A DNA stretch of 41,680 bases, from contig NZ_JAIEMO010000040.1 in the NCBI RefSeq assembly GCF_019752095.1, positions 1 to 41,680 on the forward strand, read 5' to 3'. Position 1 is the stretch's first letter. Every line of letters begins with the position of its first letter. A model generated the notes under the pieces. It saw nothing but the letters and a program-made list of their open reading frames with translations. It ran no database searches and was not told the origin of the DNA. Of this stretch, positions 26,466-35,729 are shown in pieces. A program made the translations under genes and the position numbers. Source of the DNA: Nitrosomonas sp. GTDB taxonomy: Bacteria; Pseudomonadota; Gammaproteobacteria; Burkholderiales; Nitrosomonadaceae.

Positions 26466-27182
26466 ATGTATACTGCGACTGGAACTAAAGCAATTGATAA
26501 AGATCAGTTTATAACTGAATTTACACCACTGGTGAAACGTATTGCATACCACATGATGACCCGATTGCCCGCTAGTGTTCAGGTTGATGATCTGATTCAA
26601 GTTGGTATGATGGGTTTGCTGGATGCCATCAATCGATACGAGGGCTCATACGGACGACAATTTGAGAGTTATGCGGCACAGCGCATACGAGGTTCAATCT
26701 TGGATGAATTGCGCGAGGCGGATTGGTTGCCGCGTAGTATACGAAAGAAAATGCGTCGTATTGAAGCAGCTGTGAATTTATTAGAGCAGCGCAATGGCTG
26801 TGCGCCCAATGAACTGGATTTAGCTAAAGAATTAGATATGTCATTGGATGAATATCATGAAACTCTGCAGAGTGCTCGAGGCGCCCAATTAATTTATTAC
26901 GAAGATTTCCAGCAAGATGATGAAGAGCCTTTCTTGGATCGTTTATTTATTGATTCTGAGGGAGATCCCTTAAATGCGCTGCTGGATGAGAATTTTCGCA
27001 AGCAGCTGATTGCTGCGATTGATAATTTACCACCTCGGGAAAAACAGATGATGGGAATGCACTACGAACAGGAGATGAATTTAAGAGAGATCGGTGAAGT
27101 TCTTGGGGTCAGTGAATCCAGAGTTTGCCAGCTGCATACTCAGGCTGTTGCAAGGCTTCGTGCCCGTTTGAGAAATCTTTGA
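26466..27182 (+). CDS. fliA: FliA, flagellar sigma-28 factor
   Basis: FliA directs transcription of late flagellar genes. The 238-residue product has region 2 (LVKRIAYHMMTRLPASVQVDDLIQ and YAAQRIRGSILDELREADWLPRS), region 3 and region 4 (REIGEVLGVSESRVCQLHTQAVARLRARL). It lies 5 bp after flhG, so it is co-expressed with the export genes. Its target promoter type is visible in front of flgM at 29701-29727. Confidence 0.97.
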   Translation: MYTATGTKAIDKDQFITEFTPLVKRIAYHMMTRLPASVQVDDLIQVGMMGLLDAINRYEGSYGRQFESYAAQRIRGSILDELREADWLPRSIRKKMRRIEAAVNLLEQRNGCAPNELDLAKELDMSLDEYHETLQSARGAQLIYYEDFQQDDEEPFLDRLFIDSEGDPLNALLDENFRKQLIAAIDNLPPREKQMMGMHYEQEMNLREIGEVLGVSESRVCQLHTQAVARLRARLRNL

Positions 27183-27227
27183 GGTGCAAGAAATGCTGAT
27201 TATCCAGTGATCTAATTGGATTTTGGA

Positions 27228-27986
27228 ATGAATAAGAAATCAAAGATGGATGTGAATAGTGTTACCGGTATTGTGTTGGCTTTTGTTGCAATTATCGGTG
27301 GACAATTTCTTGAGGGAGGGCATGTCGGTTCCTTATTGCAGACGGCGGCTTTTTTGATTGTTATGGGAGGGACTGTAGGTGCTGTATTGTTACAAAGCCC
27401 GGTCAAAGTTTTTGTCAATGGCGTCAAAATGGCTAGGTGGGTATTTTATCCACCTGAAAATTCCCCACCGAACTTAATTAAGCAAGTTGTTAATTGGTCT
27501 AATATTTCACGCAAAGAAGGGTTGTTGGCACTCGAATCGTATATACCCGCGACGATAGATCCATTCTCAAAAAAAGGTTTGCAATTGCTTGCTGATGGCA
27601 GTACTCCGGAAAAATTACGTGAAGTCCTGGAAATTGATATCTTAGCTTTGGAGACACATCAACGGCAATCTGCACGAATTTGGGAAGCAGCTGGTGGTTA
27701 TGCTCCCACCATTGGTATTTTGGGTGCTGTGTTGGGTTTGATTCATGTGATGGAGAATTTATCGGATCCTAGTCTGTTAGGTAACGGCATTGCAGTGGCT
27801 TTTGTGGCAACCATTTACGGTGTTGGTTTGGCTAATCTCATTTTCCTGCCAATTTCAAATAAACTAAAAAATATTATTAATGAGCATGTTGTCATGCAGG
27901 AAATGATGGTGGATGGCTTTGTCGCAATCGCGAACGGTGAAAATCCTCGGCTGATAGAAAGTCGATTGAAGGGATATTATATTTAG
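27228..27986 (+). CDS. motC: Flagellar stator protein, MotC-like (MotA/TolQ family)
   Basis: The 252-residue product is a MotA-type stator subunit with four hydrophobic segments. Its start MDVNSVTGIVLAFVAIIGGQF and cytoplasmic loop (ARIWEAAGGYAPTIGILGAVLGLI) match the Pseudomonas MotC subgroup more than the E. coli MotA group. Together with MotD it forms a proton channel that turns the flagellum. The ATG at 27228 was chosen over an in-frame TTG at 27216. Known: in Pseudomonas motCD also follow fliA, with chemotaxis genes between; here they are absent from this place. Confidence 0.88.
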   Translation: MNKKSKMDVNSVTGIVLAFVAIIGGQFLEGGHVGSLLQTAAFLIVMGGTVGAVLLQSPVKVFVNGVKMARWVFYPPENSPPNLIKQVVNWSNISRKEGLLALESYIPATIDPFSKKGLQLLADGSTPEKLREVLEIDILALETHQRQSARIWEAAGGYAPTIGILGAVLGLIHVMENLSDPSLLGNGIAVAFVATIYGVGLANLIFLPISNKLKNIINEHVVMQEMMVDGFVAIANGENPRLIESRLKGYYI

Positions 27987-28030
27987 TCTTATTAAGTATT
28001 AATTGGCGGATTTAACTATTAAGTTGCTAA

Positions 28031-28843
28031 ATGATAAAGAGAAGAAAGAAAATAGATGATGAGTCGTATGAAAATCAGGAGCGTTGGCTTGTTTCGTACT
28101 CGGATTTTATAACATTACTATTTGCTTTTTTCGTAGTAATGTATGCTGTTTCATCGGTAAATGAAGGTAAGTATCGCGTGTTGAGCTCTTCATTGGTTAG
28201 CGCGTTTAAAAGTAATAACTCAACTACTTCTGAGTCTCTACAATTACCCGAATCTCAACCGATAATTGAATTTTCACCTCTTCAACATGAGCGCTCAAAT
28301 CAAGGTGACCTGATCAGGCTGACAGATAATTTCAACACTCAGAAAGTAAAAAAGCAAGAGAAGATGAAAGGCATGGCTAAGAATATCCTCCATGCTCTGG
28401 AGCCATTAGTTAAGGATGGTCAAGTAAGAGTAACTCAAAATTCTTTAGGGATTACAGTTGAAATTAATGCCAGCGTTCTTTTTGCACCAGGGCAAGCTAA
28501 GCTTGCCGAAAGTTCGATTCTGTCACTTCAAGCGGTTGCCAATGTGATCAAGGGACACGAGCATGAAATTAATGTTGAAGGTCATACAGATAATTTGCCA
28601 ATAAATACAGAGAGTTTTCCATCAAACTGGGAATTGTCGTCAGCACGTGCAAGTAGTGTGATCAGGTTATTTATCGATAAGGGTGTTGAATCTTATCGAC
28701 TTACTGCGATAGGCTATGGTGAAAATAGACCAATAGAAAGTAATGAGACATTTGAAGGGAGAAAGAGAAACCGTCGCGTCACGGTTATGATTTTATCGAC
28801 GGATCCCGACAACACAACCGAAATTCCAATCGCTGAAAATTAG
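28031..28843 (+). CDS. motD: Flagellar stator protein, MotD-like (MotB family)
   Basis: MotD/MotB anchors the stator to peptidoglycan. The 270-residue product has a single helix with the proton-binding Asp25 in WLVSYSDFITLLFAFF, a linker, and an OmpA-like peptidoglycan-binding domain (NVEGHTDNLPINTESFPSNW and ELSSARASSV, then GYGENRPIESNETFEGRKRNRR). It lies 44 bp after motC and is probably co-transcribed. It ends convergently towards flgN, with a shared hairpin between. Confidence 0.92.
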   Translation: MIKRRKKIDDESYENQERWLVSYSDFITLLFAFFVVMYAVSSVNEGKYRVLSSSLVSAFKSNNSTTSESLQLPESQPIIEFSPLQHERSNQGDLIRLTDNFNTQKVKKQEKMKGMAKNILHALEPLVKDGQVRVTQNSLGITVEINASVLFAPGQAKLAESSILSLQAVANVIKGHEHEINVEGHTDNLPINTESFPSNWELSSARASSVIRLFIDKGVESYRLTAIGYGENRPIESNETFEGRKRNRRVTVMILSTDPDNTTEIPIAEN

Positions 28844-28860
28844 AATTAAACTTGCAATTC

Positions 28861-28878
28861 CCCGTGGCTTGCCACGGG
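28861..28878. terminator. Hairpin between convergent motD and flgN
   Basis: CCCGTGG-CTTG-CCACGGG forms a 7-bp GC-rich stem with a 4-base loop in the 64-bp gap. Its place between convergent genes suggests a bidirectional terminator. There is no T-run on either side, so this is uncertain. Confidence 0.5.
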
Positions 28879-28907
28879 TATAGGCACAGGGCGCGTGGAG
28901 CATTTAT

Positions 28908-29363
28908 TTAAATATATGTTTGACCTTTAGGTCCATAGAGTGCGGTATTACCTGCTGCACTATGCAATGCAGCGAGAAACTGTTGATTGTGTTGCAGTCG
29001 GTTTGCAATAATCAATCCATTAGAATGTGTAAATTGCTGCGCTGTTCTGGCAAGATTTAATAATTCTCTCCATAGAGCTTTTATTTCAGAATTCTGTTCA
29101 GCTAATTCATTTAACCAAGAGTCTATAATCTTCCTATCTAAAGATAGTCCAATTTTATGGAAAAAAACATTACGATGATCATCGCGTTGTATTAATTCTC
29201 GAATCAATTTTGTTTTGTCAGAAGTAAGATAATCTATATCATCTAATTTTCCTGCAATAAGAGCGCTTTCTTCTTTTTTGAGGATTTCTATAAAAGCGTG
29301 TAGAGAATTACTTTCAGCTTTCAATTCGTTCATAAAGTGTGCAATATCTTGCTGCAAAAACAT
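28908..29363 (-). CDS. flgN: FlgN, flagellar export chaperone
   Basis: FlgN escorts the hook-filament junction proteins FlgK and FlgL to the export gate. The 151-residue product is almost wholly helical (FLQQDIAHFMNELKAESNSLHAFIEILKKEE and ELREL-like coils), as expected. Its ATG shares a base with the flgM stop (TAATG), so the two are translationally coupled. It is short and divergent in sequence, as the family usually is, so identification leans on the flgM pairing. Confidence 0.85.
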   Translation of the reverse strand: MFLQQDIAHFMNELKAESNSLHAFIEILKKEESALIAGKLDDIDYLTSDKTKLIRELIQRDDHRNVFFHKIGLSLDRKIIDSWLNELAEQNSEIKALWRELLNLARTAQQFTHSNGLIIANRLQHNQQFLAALHSAAGNTALYGPKGQTYI

Positions 29364-29668
29364 TACGCAGCGCCTTTTTTGGATTGAATCAACTCTTTTG
29401 CTGTTTCAAGTAGCCGATCAGCAACAGCTTCCGGATTAATTTGAAAGTTTCCTTCGCTGATCGCTTGTTTTATTTCTTGAACACGTGCTGTATTTACAAT
29501 CGAGCCACTTGTAGAACTACTATCAATTGTTTGCAGTTTCGCAGCATTTGGGCTCAAATGCACACTATTTTCTTGACTTGTATTCGGATTCGGCGTGATA
29601 TCTGCACGTCTTTTTCCATCATTAACAGATACAGTTGATACTGGCTGTAAAGATTTATCTATTTTCAT
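29363..29668 (-). CDS. flgM: FlgM, anti-sigma-28 factor
   Basis: FlgM binds FliA until the hook is complete and is then exported. The 101-residue product has the disordered N-terminus (MKIDKSLQPVSTVSV) and the C-terminal sigma-binding helices (ARVQEIKQAISEGNFQINPEAVADRLLETAKELI). GAGGT precedes the ATG, and a strong sigma-28 promoter lies 33-59 bp upstream. No flgA gene lies beside it, unlike in enteric bacteria. Confidence 0.94.
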   Translation of the reverse strand: MKIDKSLQPVSTVSVNDGKRRADITPNPNTSQENSVHLSPNAAKLQTIDSSSTSGSIVNTARVQEIKQAISEGNFQINPEAVADRLLETAKELIQSKKGAA

Positions 29669-29700
29669 TTTTATACCTCATAACAGATTCATTGAATGTC

Positions 29701-29727
29701 TTATCGACATCTTTATTAAGAACTTTA
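29701..29727 (-). promoter_or_regulatory. Sigma-28 (FliA) promoter of flgM-flgN
   Basis: On the minus strand the sequence is TAAAGTTC, then 11 bases, then GTCGATAA. The known sigma-28 consensus is TAAAGTTT-N11-GCCGATAA, so 14 of 16 positions and the spacing match. The -10 element ends 33 bases before the flgM start. Confidence 0.88.
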
Positions 29728-29925
29728 GAATTAAAGAGCTTGCTAAAGCTCTGGAGTATTAAAGTAAATAATTTGCGATAACCCGGTTAGGTTATTACGG
29801 CGATAGTTGGTAGGGGGTTTAGAAATTTTATAGAAAATATGCTTCTCATTGTTGGTGTCAATGCAGTTGGATTCACGTTGTCATGTTAATATCATCAGTA
29901 TATATATTGCCTTTTTAGTAATTAA

Positions 29926-30666
29926 ATGTCTACAGTATTTAAAGCCATTGTAAGCGCGTTTCGTGATTTGTTTCGTTTAAGAATTGCCTGGACTATTGTG
30001 TGGCCATTGATAGCTTCAGTGCTGTTTTGGTTGGTAGTCGGATTCATTTTTCAGGATAATTTTTCTGAAATAATTTATCAAATTCTGGGTGAAATCGGTA
30101 TTGGTGAGTGGTTGCGCAATTTAGAACCAGATTGGATTGCATCACTAGTTCTGGGTTTATTTAATCTTTTGATGTTTATTCCTCTGGTAATTGTTACGAC
30201 ACTGGTTATTACAGCTGTATTTGTGTTGCCAGCACTAATCAATTTAGTGGCACGCCGTTTCTATCCTGATTTGAAGCGTGAGTATGGAGGCTCTATAAGC
30301 GGCAGTATAGTTAATGCAATAATAGCCAGCGTTATTTTTATACTTATCTGGATTGTTTCATTGCCATTGTGGGCGTTTGGTGTAGGAGTTATTATTCCGT
30401 TTGTGGCCGCAGCCTTTATGAATCAACAATTATTTCGCTATGATGCATTAGCGGAGCATGCTACCAAGCACGAAATTAATAGAATTTGTTCAGAAAACAG
30501 ATATTCATTATGGGGGTTGGGATTGTTAACGGGTTTGGTGCAGTTTATACCTTTTATTAATTTATTGGCTCCAATTTTTACTGCACTTGCTTTTATTCAT
30601 TTTGGATTAGAGCATCTAAAATATTTGCGTATGAAAGAAATGGCAAAAGAAAATATTAGTCAATAA
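29926..30666 (+). CDS. EI24 domain membrane protein
   Basis: The 246-residue product has about four to six hydrophobic segments (IVWPLIASVLFWLVVGFIF, LLMFIPLVIVTTLVITAVFVL, IWIVSLPLWAFGVGVIIPF) and the EI24-type pattern AAFMNQQLFRYDALAEHA, with a final hydrophobic region. The bacterial relatives include CysZ, a sulfate transporter, but this subgroup has not been assigned a substrate. It follows the flgM promoter region in the opposite direction. No clear ribosome binding site. Confidence 0.82.
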   Translation: MSTVFKAIVSAFRDLFRLRIAWTIVWPLIASVLFWLVVGFIFQDNFSEIIYQILGEIGIGEWLRNLEPDWIASLVLGLFNLLMFIPLVIVTTLVITAVFVLPALINLVARRFYPDLKREYGGSISGSIVNAIIASVIFILIWIVSLPLWAFGVGVIIPFVAAAFMNQQLFRYDALAEHATKHEINRICSENRYSLWGLGLLTGLVQFIPFINLLAPIFTALAFIHFGLEHLKYLRMKEMAKENISQ

Positions 30667-30731
30667 AAATTTGCCTTTAGCTACTCAAGCAAACTTCTTT
30701 CTTTATTCAAGCTTCTTAATCGGTGGTGAAT

Positions 30732-31550
30732 ATGCGCAAATGGGATTCAAGTTTTATGAATCTTTCACCTATGTTCGAGCCGTTTTTATATTTGAGAAAA
30801 GATATTTCAAATTTGCAGCACTGGCCTGAACATAATGAACTTAATAAATTATGCTCTGTACCAAATCAACGAATATATACTCGATCAGGTAAGTCTATTT
30901 GCTTTGTACCTCAGGTGGTTGGAAAACATCGCCATGAGCAAAATTATGAATTGAAAATTTACTTGACCGGTCAAGTTCAGACTAGAGCCAATAATTGGCA
31001 TGATTTTTTTAATGCCTTAGTGTGGAAGATCTTTCCACGTGCTAAATCTGCGCTCAATCAATTGCATTATCAAGCGCAATTATCTGATCTGTCGGTTGAA
31101 GCTGTGAATAGGTGTGCGTTAAGAGATGCGGCAACACTTTTCGATGAGTCCGGAGTCATTATCATTAGCAGTGATGAGTTATTGACTCAATTGATAAAAG
31201 ACTTTGAGTGGAAGGAATTGTTTTGGCGGCAGCGTACTGTCGTATTATCATCAATGCGATTTTTTGTTTTTGGCCATGGAATGTACGAGAAAGCATTAAA
31301 CCCTTATATAGGCATGACTGGTAAAGCAATTATTTTTGAGGTGAAGAAAAATTTTTTTCTGCAAGATTTATTGAGCCAGCTCAACTCTGCTGATTTAATG
31401 CTAGAGCAATTTTTGCTTTGTGCATTATCATCCAGTGCTGATTTAACACCAATCCCATTATTAGGTTATCCAGAGTGGGATGCAGATAATTGCCATGAAT
31501 CGTATTATGAAAATAAGAAATATTTTCGTGAGTGTCGCAAATCTAGGTAA
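30732..31550 (+). CDS. DUF3025 family protein
   Basis: The 272-residue soluble protein has the DUF3025 signature regions NNWHDFFNALVWKIFPRAKSAL and SVEAVNRCALRDAATLFDESG, and HGMYEKALNPYIGMTGKAI. The family is found mainly in Beta- and Gammaproteobacteria and no function is established. Start: GTG codons at 30723 and 30726 and ATG at 30732 are in frame; the ATG follows the purine-rich GGTGGTG. It lies about 60 bp after the EI24 gene and may be in its operon. Confidence 0.88.
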   Translation: MRKWDSSFMNLSPMFEPFLYLRKDISNLQHWPEHNELNKLCSVPNQRIYTRSGKSICFVPQVVGKHRHEQNYELKIYLTGQVQTRANNWHDFFNALVWKIFPRAKSALNQLHYQAQLSDLSVEAVNRCALRDAATLFDESGVIIISSDELLTQLIKDFEWKELFWRQRTVVLSSMRFFVFGHGMYEKALNPYIGMTGKAIIFEVKKNFFLQDLLSQLNSADLMLEQFLLCALSSSADLTPIPLLGYPEWDADNCHESYYENKKYFRECRKSR

Positions 31551-31602
31551 ATTCGAAGAGAATTACAGTTTTATTTTGAATAGCCTATACTAAGAAATTA
31601 AA

Positions 31603-32025
31603 ATGAATAAAGTCTTTTCAGCGCTGTTAATCGCAACATTTCTCGTTGTCGATATATCTAAAGCTGATGATTTGTCGCCGGAAAGTGTTGAAGGTGCTCG
31701 TACCATTAGCACAGAAACTGCTAAGTTATTTTTCGATAAGGGATATTTATTCCTTGATGTCAGAGGCTTGAATGATTATAGGATGGGGCATATTCCTGGC
31801 GCGTATCATCTTTCTGTAAAAAGTGATTTTGATGAGCAAAAATTGAGTGCAATTGTAAAAAAGGATCAATCTGTTGTCATTTATTGTAATGGCACTTCGT
31901 GCCTGGGTAGTTCAATTGCGATAGAGAAAGCAATTGGGTGGGGATGGGCTAGTGTTTTTTATTACCGTGAAGGCATTAAAGATTGGAGTTCAAAGGGCTA
32001 TCCAGTTTTTGCGATAGGGCCATAG
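31603..32025 (+). CDS. Exported rhodanese-domain protein
   Basis: The 140-residue product has a signal peptide (MNKVFSALLIATFLVVDISKA), then one rhodanese domain with FLDVRGLNDYRMGHIPGA and the active loop YCNGTSC, where the first Cys is the catalytic sulfur carrier. It should act on sulfur or thiols in the periplasm. The full domain from ISTETAK to the GYPVF end is present. It is a single gene between DUF3025 and ndk. Confidence 0.88.
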   Translation: MNKVFSALLIATFLVVDISKADDLSPESVEGARTISTETAKLFFDKGYLFLDVRGLNDYRMGHIPGAYHLSVKSDFDEQKLSAIVKKDQSVVIYCNGTSCLGSSIAIEKAIGWGWASVFYYREGIKDWSSKGYPVFAIGP

Positions 32026-32161
32026 TTTTTGTTATCGACAGATGAAAAATTCTTATCAAAATAGTTTGTTTATTTAAGACAGAAGCTATGTGTTTTTGCG
32101 GACTGGATACATATTTTGTTAAAATGCAATGTTAAATTTACTAATGGAGTATTTATTAAAA

Positions 32162-32587
32162 ATGGCAATTGAAAAAACTTTATCAATTATTAAACCGGAT
32201 GCTGTTGCAAAAAATGTGATTGGCCAGATTTATTCCCGCTTTGAATCAAGCGGTTTAAAAATTATTGCCGCGCGTATGATACATTTATCACAATCTGATG
32301 CGGAGCAGTTTTACGCAGTACATCGTGAGCGGCCGTTTTTTAACGACTTGGTTAATTTTATGATATCCGGACCTGTGATGGTACAAGTGCTGGAAGGAGA
32401 GGATGCTATTAAGAAGAATCGCGATTTAATGGGTGCAACCGACCCCAAAAAAGCAGAAAAAGGAACTATTCGTGCTGATTTTGCTGATAGTATTGATGCC
32501 AATGCGGTGCATGGCTCAGACGCATCAGAAACTGCAACAGCTGAAATCGCCTGTTTTTTCCCCACACTAAATATTTATTCTCAATAA
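32162..32587 (+). CDS. ndk: Nucleoside diphosphate kinase
   Basis: Ndk moves a phosphate from ATP to other nucleoside diphosphates through a phospho-histidine. The 141-residue product starts [15 protein letters not shown], the exact family N-terminus, which is why 32162 was chosen over the upstream ATG at 32129. Catalytic His117 is in [16 protein letters not shown] lies about 12 bases before the start. It heads the housekeeping run to der. Confidence 0.97.
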   Translation: MAIEKTLSIIKPDAVAKNVIGQIYSRFESSGLKIIAARMIHLSQSDAEQFYAVHRERPFFNDLVNFMISGPVMVQVLEGEDAIKKNRDLMGATDPKKAEKGTIRADFADSIDANAVHGSDASETATAEIACFFPTLNIYSQ

Positions 32588-32607
32588 AGGCAATGGACAT
32601 TTAAATC

Positions 32608-33708
32608 GTGTCGATTAATTTGCTAAATTATGATCGCAAAAGCTTAGTTGATTTTTGCACTGAGATTGGTGAAAAGCCTTTTCGTGCAAGGCAATTATTA
32701 CGCTGGATTCACCAATTTGGTATAGTCGATTTTGATTTAATGAGTGATCTGGCAAAAGATTTGCGAGAGAAGCTTGCGACGCGAGCAATTATTGAGTTGC
32801 CATCAATTATGTCCGATTATGCAGCAGCCGATGGAACGCATAAATGGTTGCTATCAGTTGGCGCAGGAAATGGCATAGAGAGTGTTTTTATTCCAGAAGC
32901 TAACCGTGGCACTTTGTGTGTTTCAAGCCAAGTTGGATGTGCATTGGCCTGCACTTTTTGCTCTACGGGGAAACAAGGATTTAATCGTAATTTAACTGTT
33001 GCGGAGATTGTCGGGCAGTTATGGATCGCAAATAAGATGCTTGGAACATGCGGTGATGCTACAAAGCCGCAGACAAGAAAGGCGGTTACTAATGTTGTCA
33101 TGATGGGTATGGGTGAGCCGCTAGCGAATTTTGAGAATGTCGTAACAGCTTTAGATTTAATGTTGGATGATCATGCTTATGGACTTTCTCGGCGTCGCGT
33201 AACGGTGAGTACTTCCGGGCTAGTGCCCGCTATTGATCGATTGCGTGAGCGTTGTCCGGTTGCTCTGGCTGTTTCTTTACATGCTCCGAATGATGCGTTG
33301 CGTGATCAATTGGTTCCAATCAACAAAAAATATCCGATTAGAGAGCTATTGGCTGCTTGTAAACGTTATTTGCCGGCTGCGCCCAGAGACTTTATAACTT
33401 TTGAGTATGTCATGCTTGATGGTGTTAATGATGGTGTGTCGCATGCACGTGAACTTGTGAAATTAGTACAGGATGTTCCTTGCAAGTTTAATTTAATTCC
33501 GTTCAATTCTTTTTCTGATTCTGGATATAAGCGTTCATCGACTGAGGCAGTAAAAATGTTTCGTGACGTGTTAATGCATGCGGAGCTTGTAACAACTGTC
33601 AGAAAAACACGAGGTGATGATATAGCTGCTGCTTGTGGTCAGCTTGCTGGTCAAGTAAAAGATAAAACGCATCGTTCGGCTCGATTAAAAGTAGAAGCGA
33701 CCCAGTGA
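32608..33708 (+). CDS. rlmN: RlmN, 23S rRNA/tRNA C2-adenine methyltransferase
   Basis: RlmN methylates C2 of A2503 in 23S rRNA and A37 in some tRNAs. The 366-residue product has the radical SAM motif Cys111xxxCys115xxCys118 (CALACTFC), GMGEPLANF, and a C-terminal Cys in [11 protein letters not shown] that takes the methyl group. The start is GTG; no in-frame ATG lies nearby. It overlaps the next gene by 4 bp (GTGA). Confidence 0.97.
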   Translation: MSINLLNYDRKSLVDFCTEIGEKPFRARQLLRWIHQFGIVDFDLMSDLAKDLREKLATRAIIELPSIMSDYAAADGTHKWLLSVGAGNGIESVFIPEANRGTLCVSSQVGCALACTFCSTGKQGFNRNLTVAEIVGQLWIANKMLGTCGDATKPQTRKAVTNVVMMGMGEPLANFENVVTALDLMLDDHAYGLSRRRVTVSTSGLVPAIDRLRERCPVALAVSLHAPNDALRDQLVPINKKYPIRELLAACKRYLPAAPRDFITFEYVMLDGVNDGVSHARELVKLVQDVPCKFNLIPFNSFSDSGYKRSSTEAVKMFRDVLMHAELVTTVRKTRGDDIAAACGQLAGQVKDKTHRSARLKVEATQ

Positions 33709-34490
33709 AATTAAATTTGACATTATATTTTTTGTTGTTATTTATCATGATTCTAAGTAGCTGTGTGCAGCACAATGCAGAAACCGGAATGCCAATTCAA
33801 GATAGGGCAGATCGCGCATTCCAAAGTGCAAAAATTCATACCGAGTTGGCAGCTGAATATTTTTATCGTGGACAATTGGATGTTGCAATTGAAGAGGTTA
33901 ATGAGGCATTAAAGGCACAATCGAATTATGCGCCTGCATATAGTGTGCTAGGGCTTATAAATATGAGCTTGAATGAAAACGGGAAAGCTCTGGAAAATTT
34001 TGAACGAGCTATTCGAATGGCGCCAAAAAACCCGGAAATTAATAATAATTATGGGTGGTTTTTATGTCAACGCTTTACAAACCGTATGGACGACGCCATC
34101 AATCACTTTATGGTGGCTGCTAGAGATCCGCTCCATGCAACGCCAGAAATGTCATACACTAATGCGGGGATTTGTGAAACTAAACGTCAGAAATACACCG
34201 AAGCGCAATTGTTTTTTCAAAATGCACTATCGATTCAACCCAATTACTCACCCGCAGTCATCGGATTGATTGGTATTGATTTTGAGCGTGGAAATTTAAC
34301 GGAGGCAAAATCTAAACTTTCTCAGTTTCTGCAGAATTATGCACCTACAGCTGAAGGTTTATTGTTGGCAATAAAAATTGAGCGGGCCTTGGATAATCCA
34401 TTGGCTGTTGATAGTTATATTTTTCAACTGCAAAAGCATTTTCCTGAATCCAAAGAAGCCATGACGATTCGAGGAGGAAAGATCAGATGA
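33705..34490 (+). CDS. pilW: PilW/PilF, type IV pilus biogenesis lipoprotein
   Basis: This TPR lipoprotein helps the PilQ secretin assemble. The 261-residue product has a signal with lipobox ending in Cys20 (LSSC) and TPR repeats from about residue 45 ([42 protein letters not shown]). GTG start overlapping rlmN. Overlaps rodZ by 4 bp (ATGA). In its family it sits beside rlmN almost invariably. Confidence 0.93.
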   Translation: MKLNLTLYFLLLFIMILSSCVQHNAETGMPIQDRADRAFQSAKIHTELAAEYFYRGQLDVAIEEVNEALKAQSNYAPAYSVLGLINMSLNENGKALENFERAIRMAPKNPEINNNYGWFLCQRFTNRMDDAINHFMVAARDPLHATPEMSYTNAGICETKRQKYTEAQLFFQNALSIQPNYSPAVIGLIGIDFERGNLTEAKSKLSQFLQNYAPTAEGLLLAIKIERALDNPLAVDSYIFQLQKHFPESKEAMTIRGGKIR

Positions 34491-35692
34491 CAAATACTAA
34501 TGACGAAAAGAATAAAAATGTAAATCAATATGCTGAGAATATTGACTCCACCACGCCTGATTTAAATATAACAACCGAGAATCAGTCATCTGAACACGAC
34601 AATTTAAAATCTCATGAGACTACACATGAAAATATGCAAAGGGTAGAAACGGAGGATGCCGAATCAGTCATTGGAGAACAGCGCAACAAACTTGATTCAA
34701 TTGCCTCTAATTTAAATGTACATCATCGTGAATATGTCGAGGGAAGTGGTTACCAGAATAGTGTTGTGTATAGCCTTGAGCATGTAAAAACCCAAAATGA
34801 ATTAAATGATATTGATTCTATGGGTATTGTGCAAAGTGTTGGACATTTGCTGCGCAGAGCAAGAGTTATGAGAAATATGAGTATTGAGGATGTATCTCGG
34901 CAATTGCGTCTCTCGATACATCAGATTGAGGCAATCGAGAACGAGGATTTTGAGAAACTGCCTGGAAAAACATTCTTGCGTGGGTTTATTCGTAATTATG
35001 CCAACCTTGTGCAACTGGATCCCATGCAATTATTGCAATTGCTTCCAGAGTCAACTCGAATAATATCAACCTATGAGCGCACTCCATTTAAAGATAAGCA
35101 ATTATCGTTTTCCTCAAGTCGAGAAAGTTCTGGTAATAATAACCCATTGGTGATTGCTATTGTTTTAGTCGCTATTATTTTAGGTACATATTTTATTTTC
35201 GAGAATAGTGGATGGAACAAAGATTCTGATACCAGTTCGACAACTAGTACGGCGCGATCTGAATCAGGCACCACGTCCATGGAGATCCAATTGCCAATGT
35301 CGACAGCTGCAGATAACTTACCAGCAATGACATCAGAAACCAATAATCCGAGAGGTGTGGCGGTAGAACAAGATGCGAAAACTGAATTAATCCCAGCTGA
35401 AAAGAATCTTATTACTCAATCTGCTGACTTGCAGAACGCAAAACCTAATGATTCAGGTAATTTGTATTTTAAATTTACATCAGACTCATGGGTGAAGGTA
35501 GTAGACGCCAAGGGCGCTTCTTTGTTTGAGCAACTTATGAAAGGTGGTAGCGAGCAAATTGTTGTAGGTAAGAGACCATTATCGATAGTTATAGGCAATG
35601 CATCGGGCGTTAATCTCACCTATAATAACAAAGAAATTAATATTTCTTCCTATAAGAAGCAAGATGGAACCGCGCGCTTTACGCTTGAGTAA
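34487..35692 (+). CDS. rodZ: RodZ, cell-shape helix-turn-helix membrane protein
   Basis: RodZ links MreB to the membrane. The 401-residue product has a HTH domain beginning near residue 115 (VGHLLRRARVMRNMSIEDVSRQLRLS), a single helix at about 221-241 (LVIAIVLVAIILGTYFIF) and the C-terminal DUF4115 domain (LYFKFTSDSWVKVVDAKG). Unusually, about 110 acidic, Asn-rich residues precede the HTH, which is normally close to the start. An internal ATG at 34820 (Met112) would remove them, but the overlap with pilW supports the first one. Confidence 0.9.
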   Translation: MTNTNDEKNKNVNQYAENIDSTTPDLNITTENQSSEHDNLKSHETTHENMQRVETEDAESVIGEQRNKLDSIASNLNVHHREYVEGSGYQNSVVYSLEHVKTQNELNDIDSMGIVQSVGHLLRRARVMRNMSIEDVSRQLRLSIHQIEAIENEDFEKLPGKTFLRGFIRNYANLVQLDPMQLLQLLPESTRIISTYERTPFKDKQLSFSSSRESSGNNNPLVIAIVLVAIILGTYFIFENSGWNKDSDTSSTTSTARSESGTTSMEIQLPMSTAADNLPAMTSETNNPRGVAVEQDAKTELIPAEKNLITQSADLQNAKPNDSGNLYFKFTSDSWVKVVDAKGASLFEQLMKGGSEQIVVGKRPLSIVIGNASGVNLTYNNKEINISSYKKQDGTARFTLE

Positions 35693-35729
35693 GCGTACTT
35701 GCAATCTCTATATCTCAATTTAATTAATT

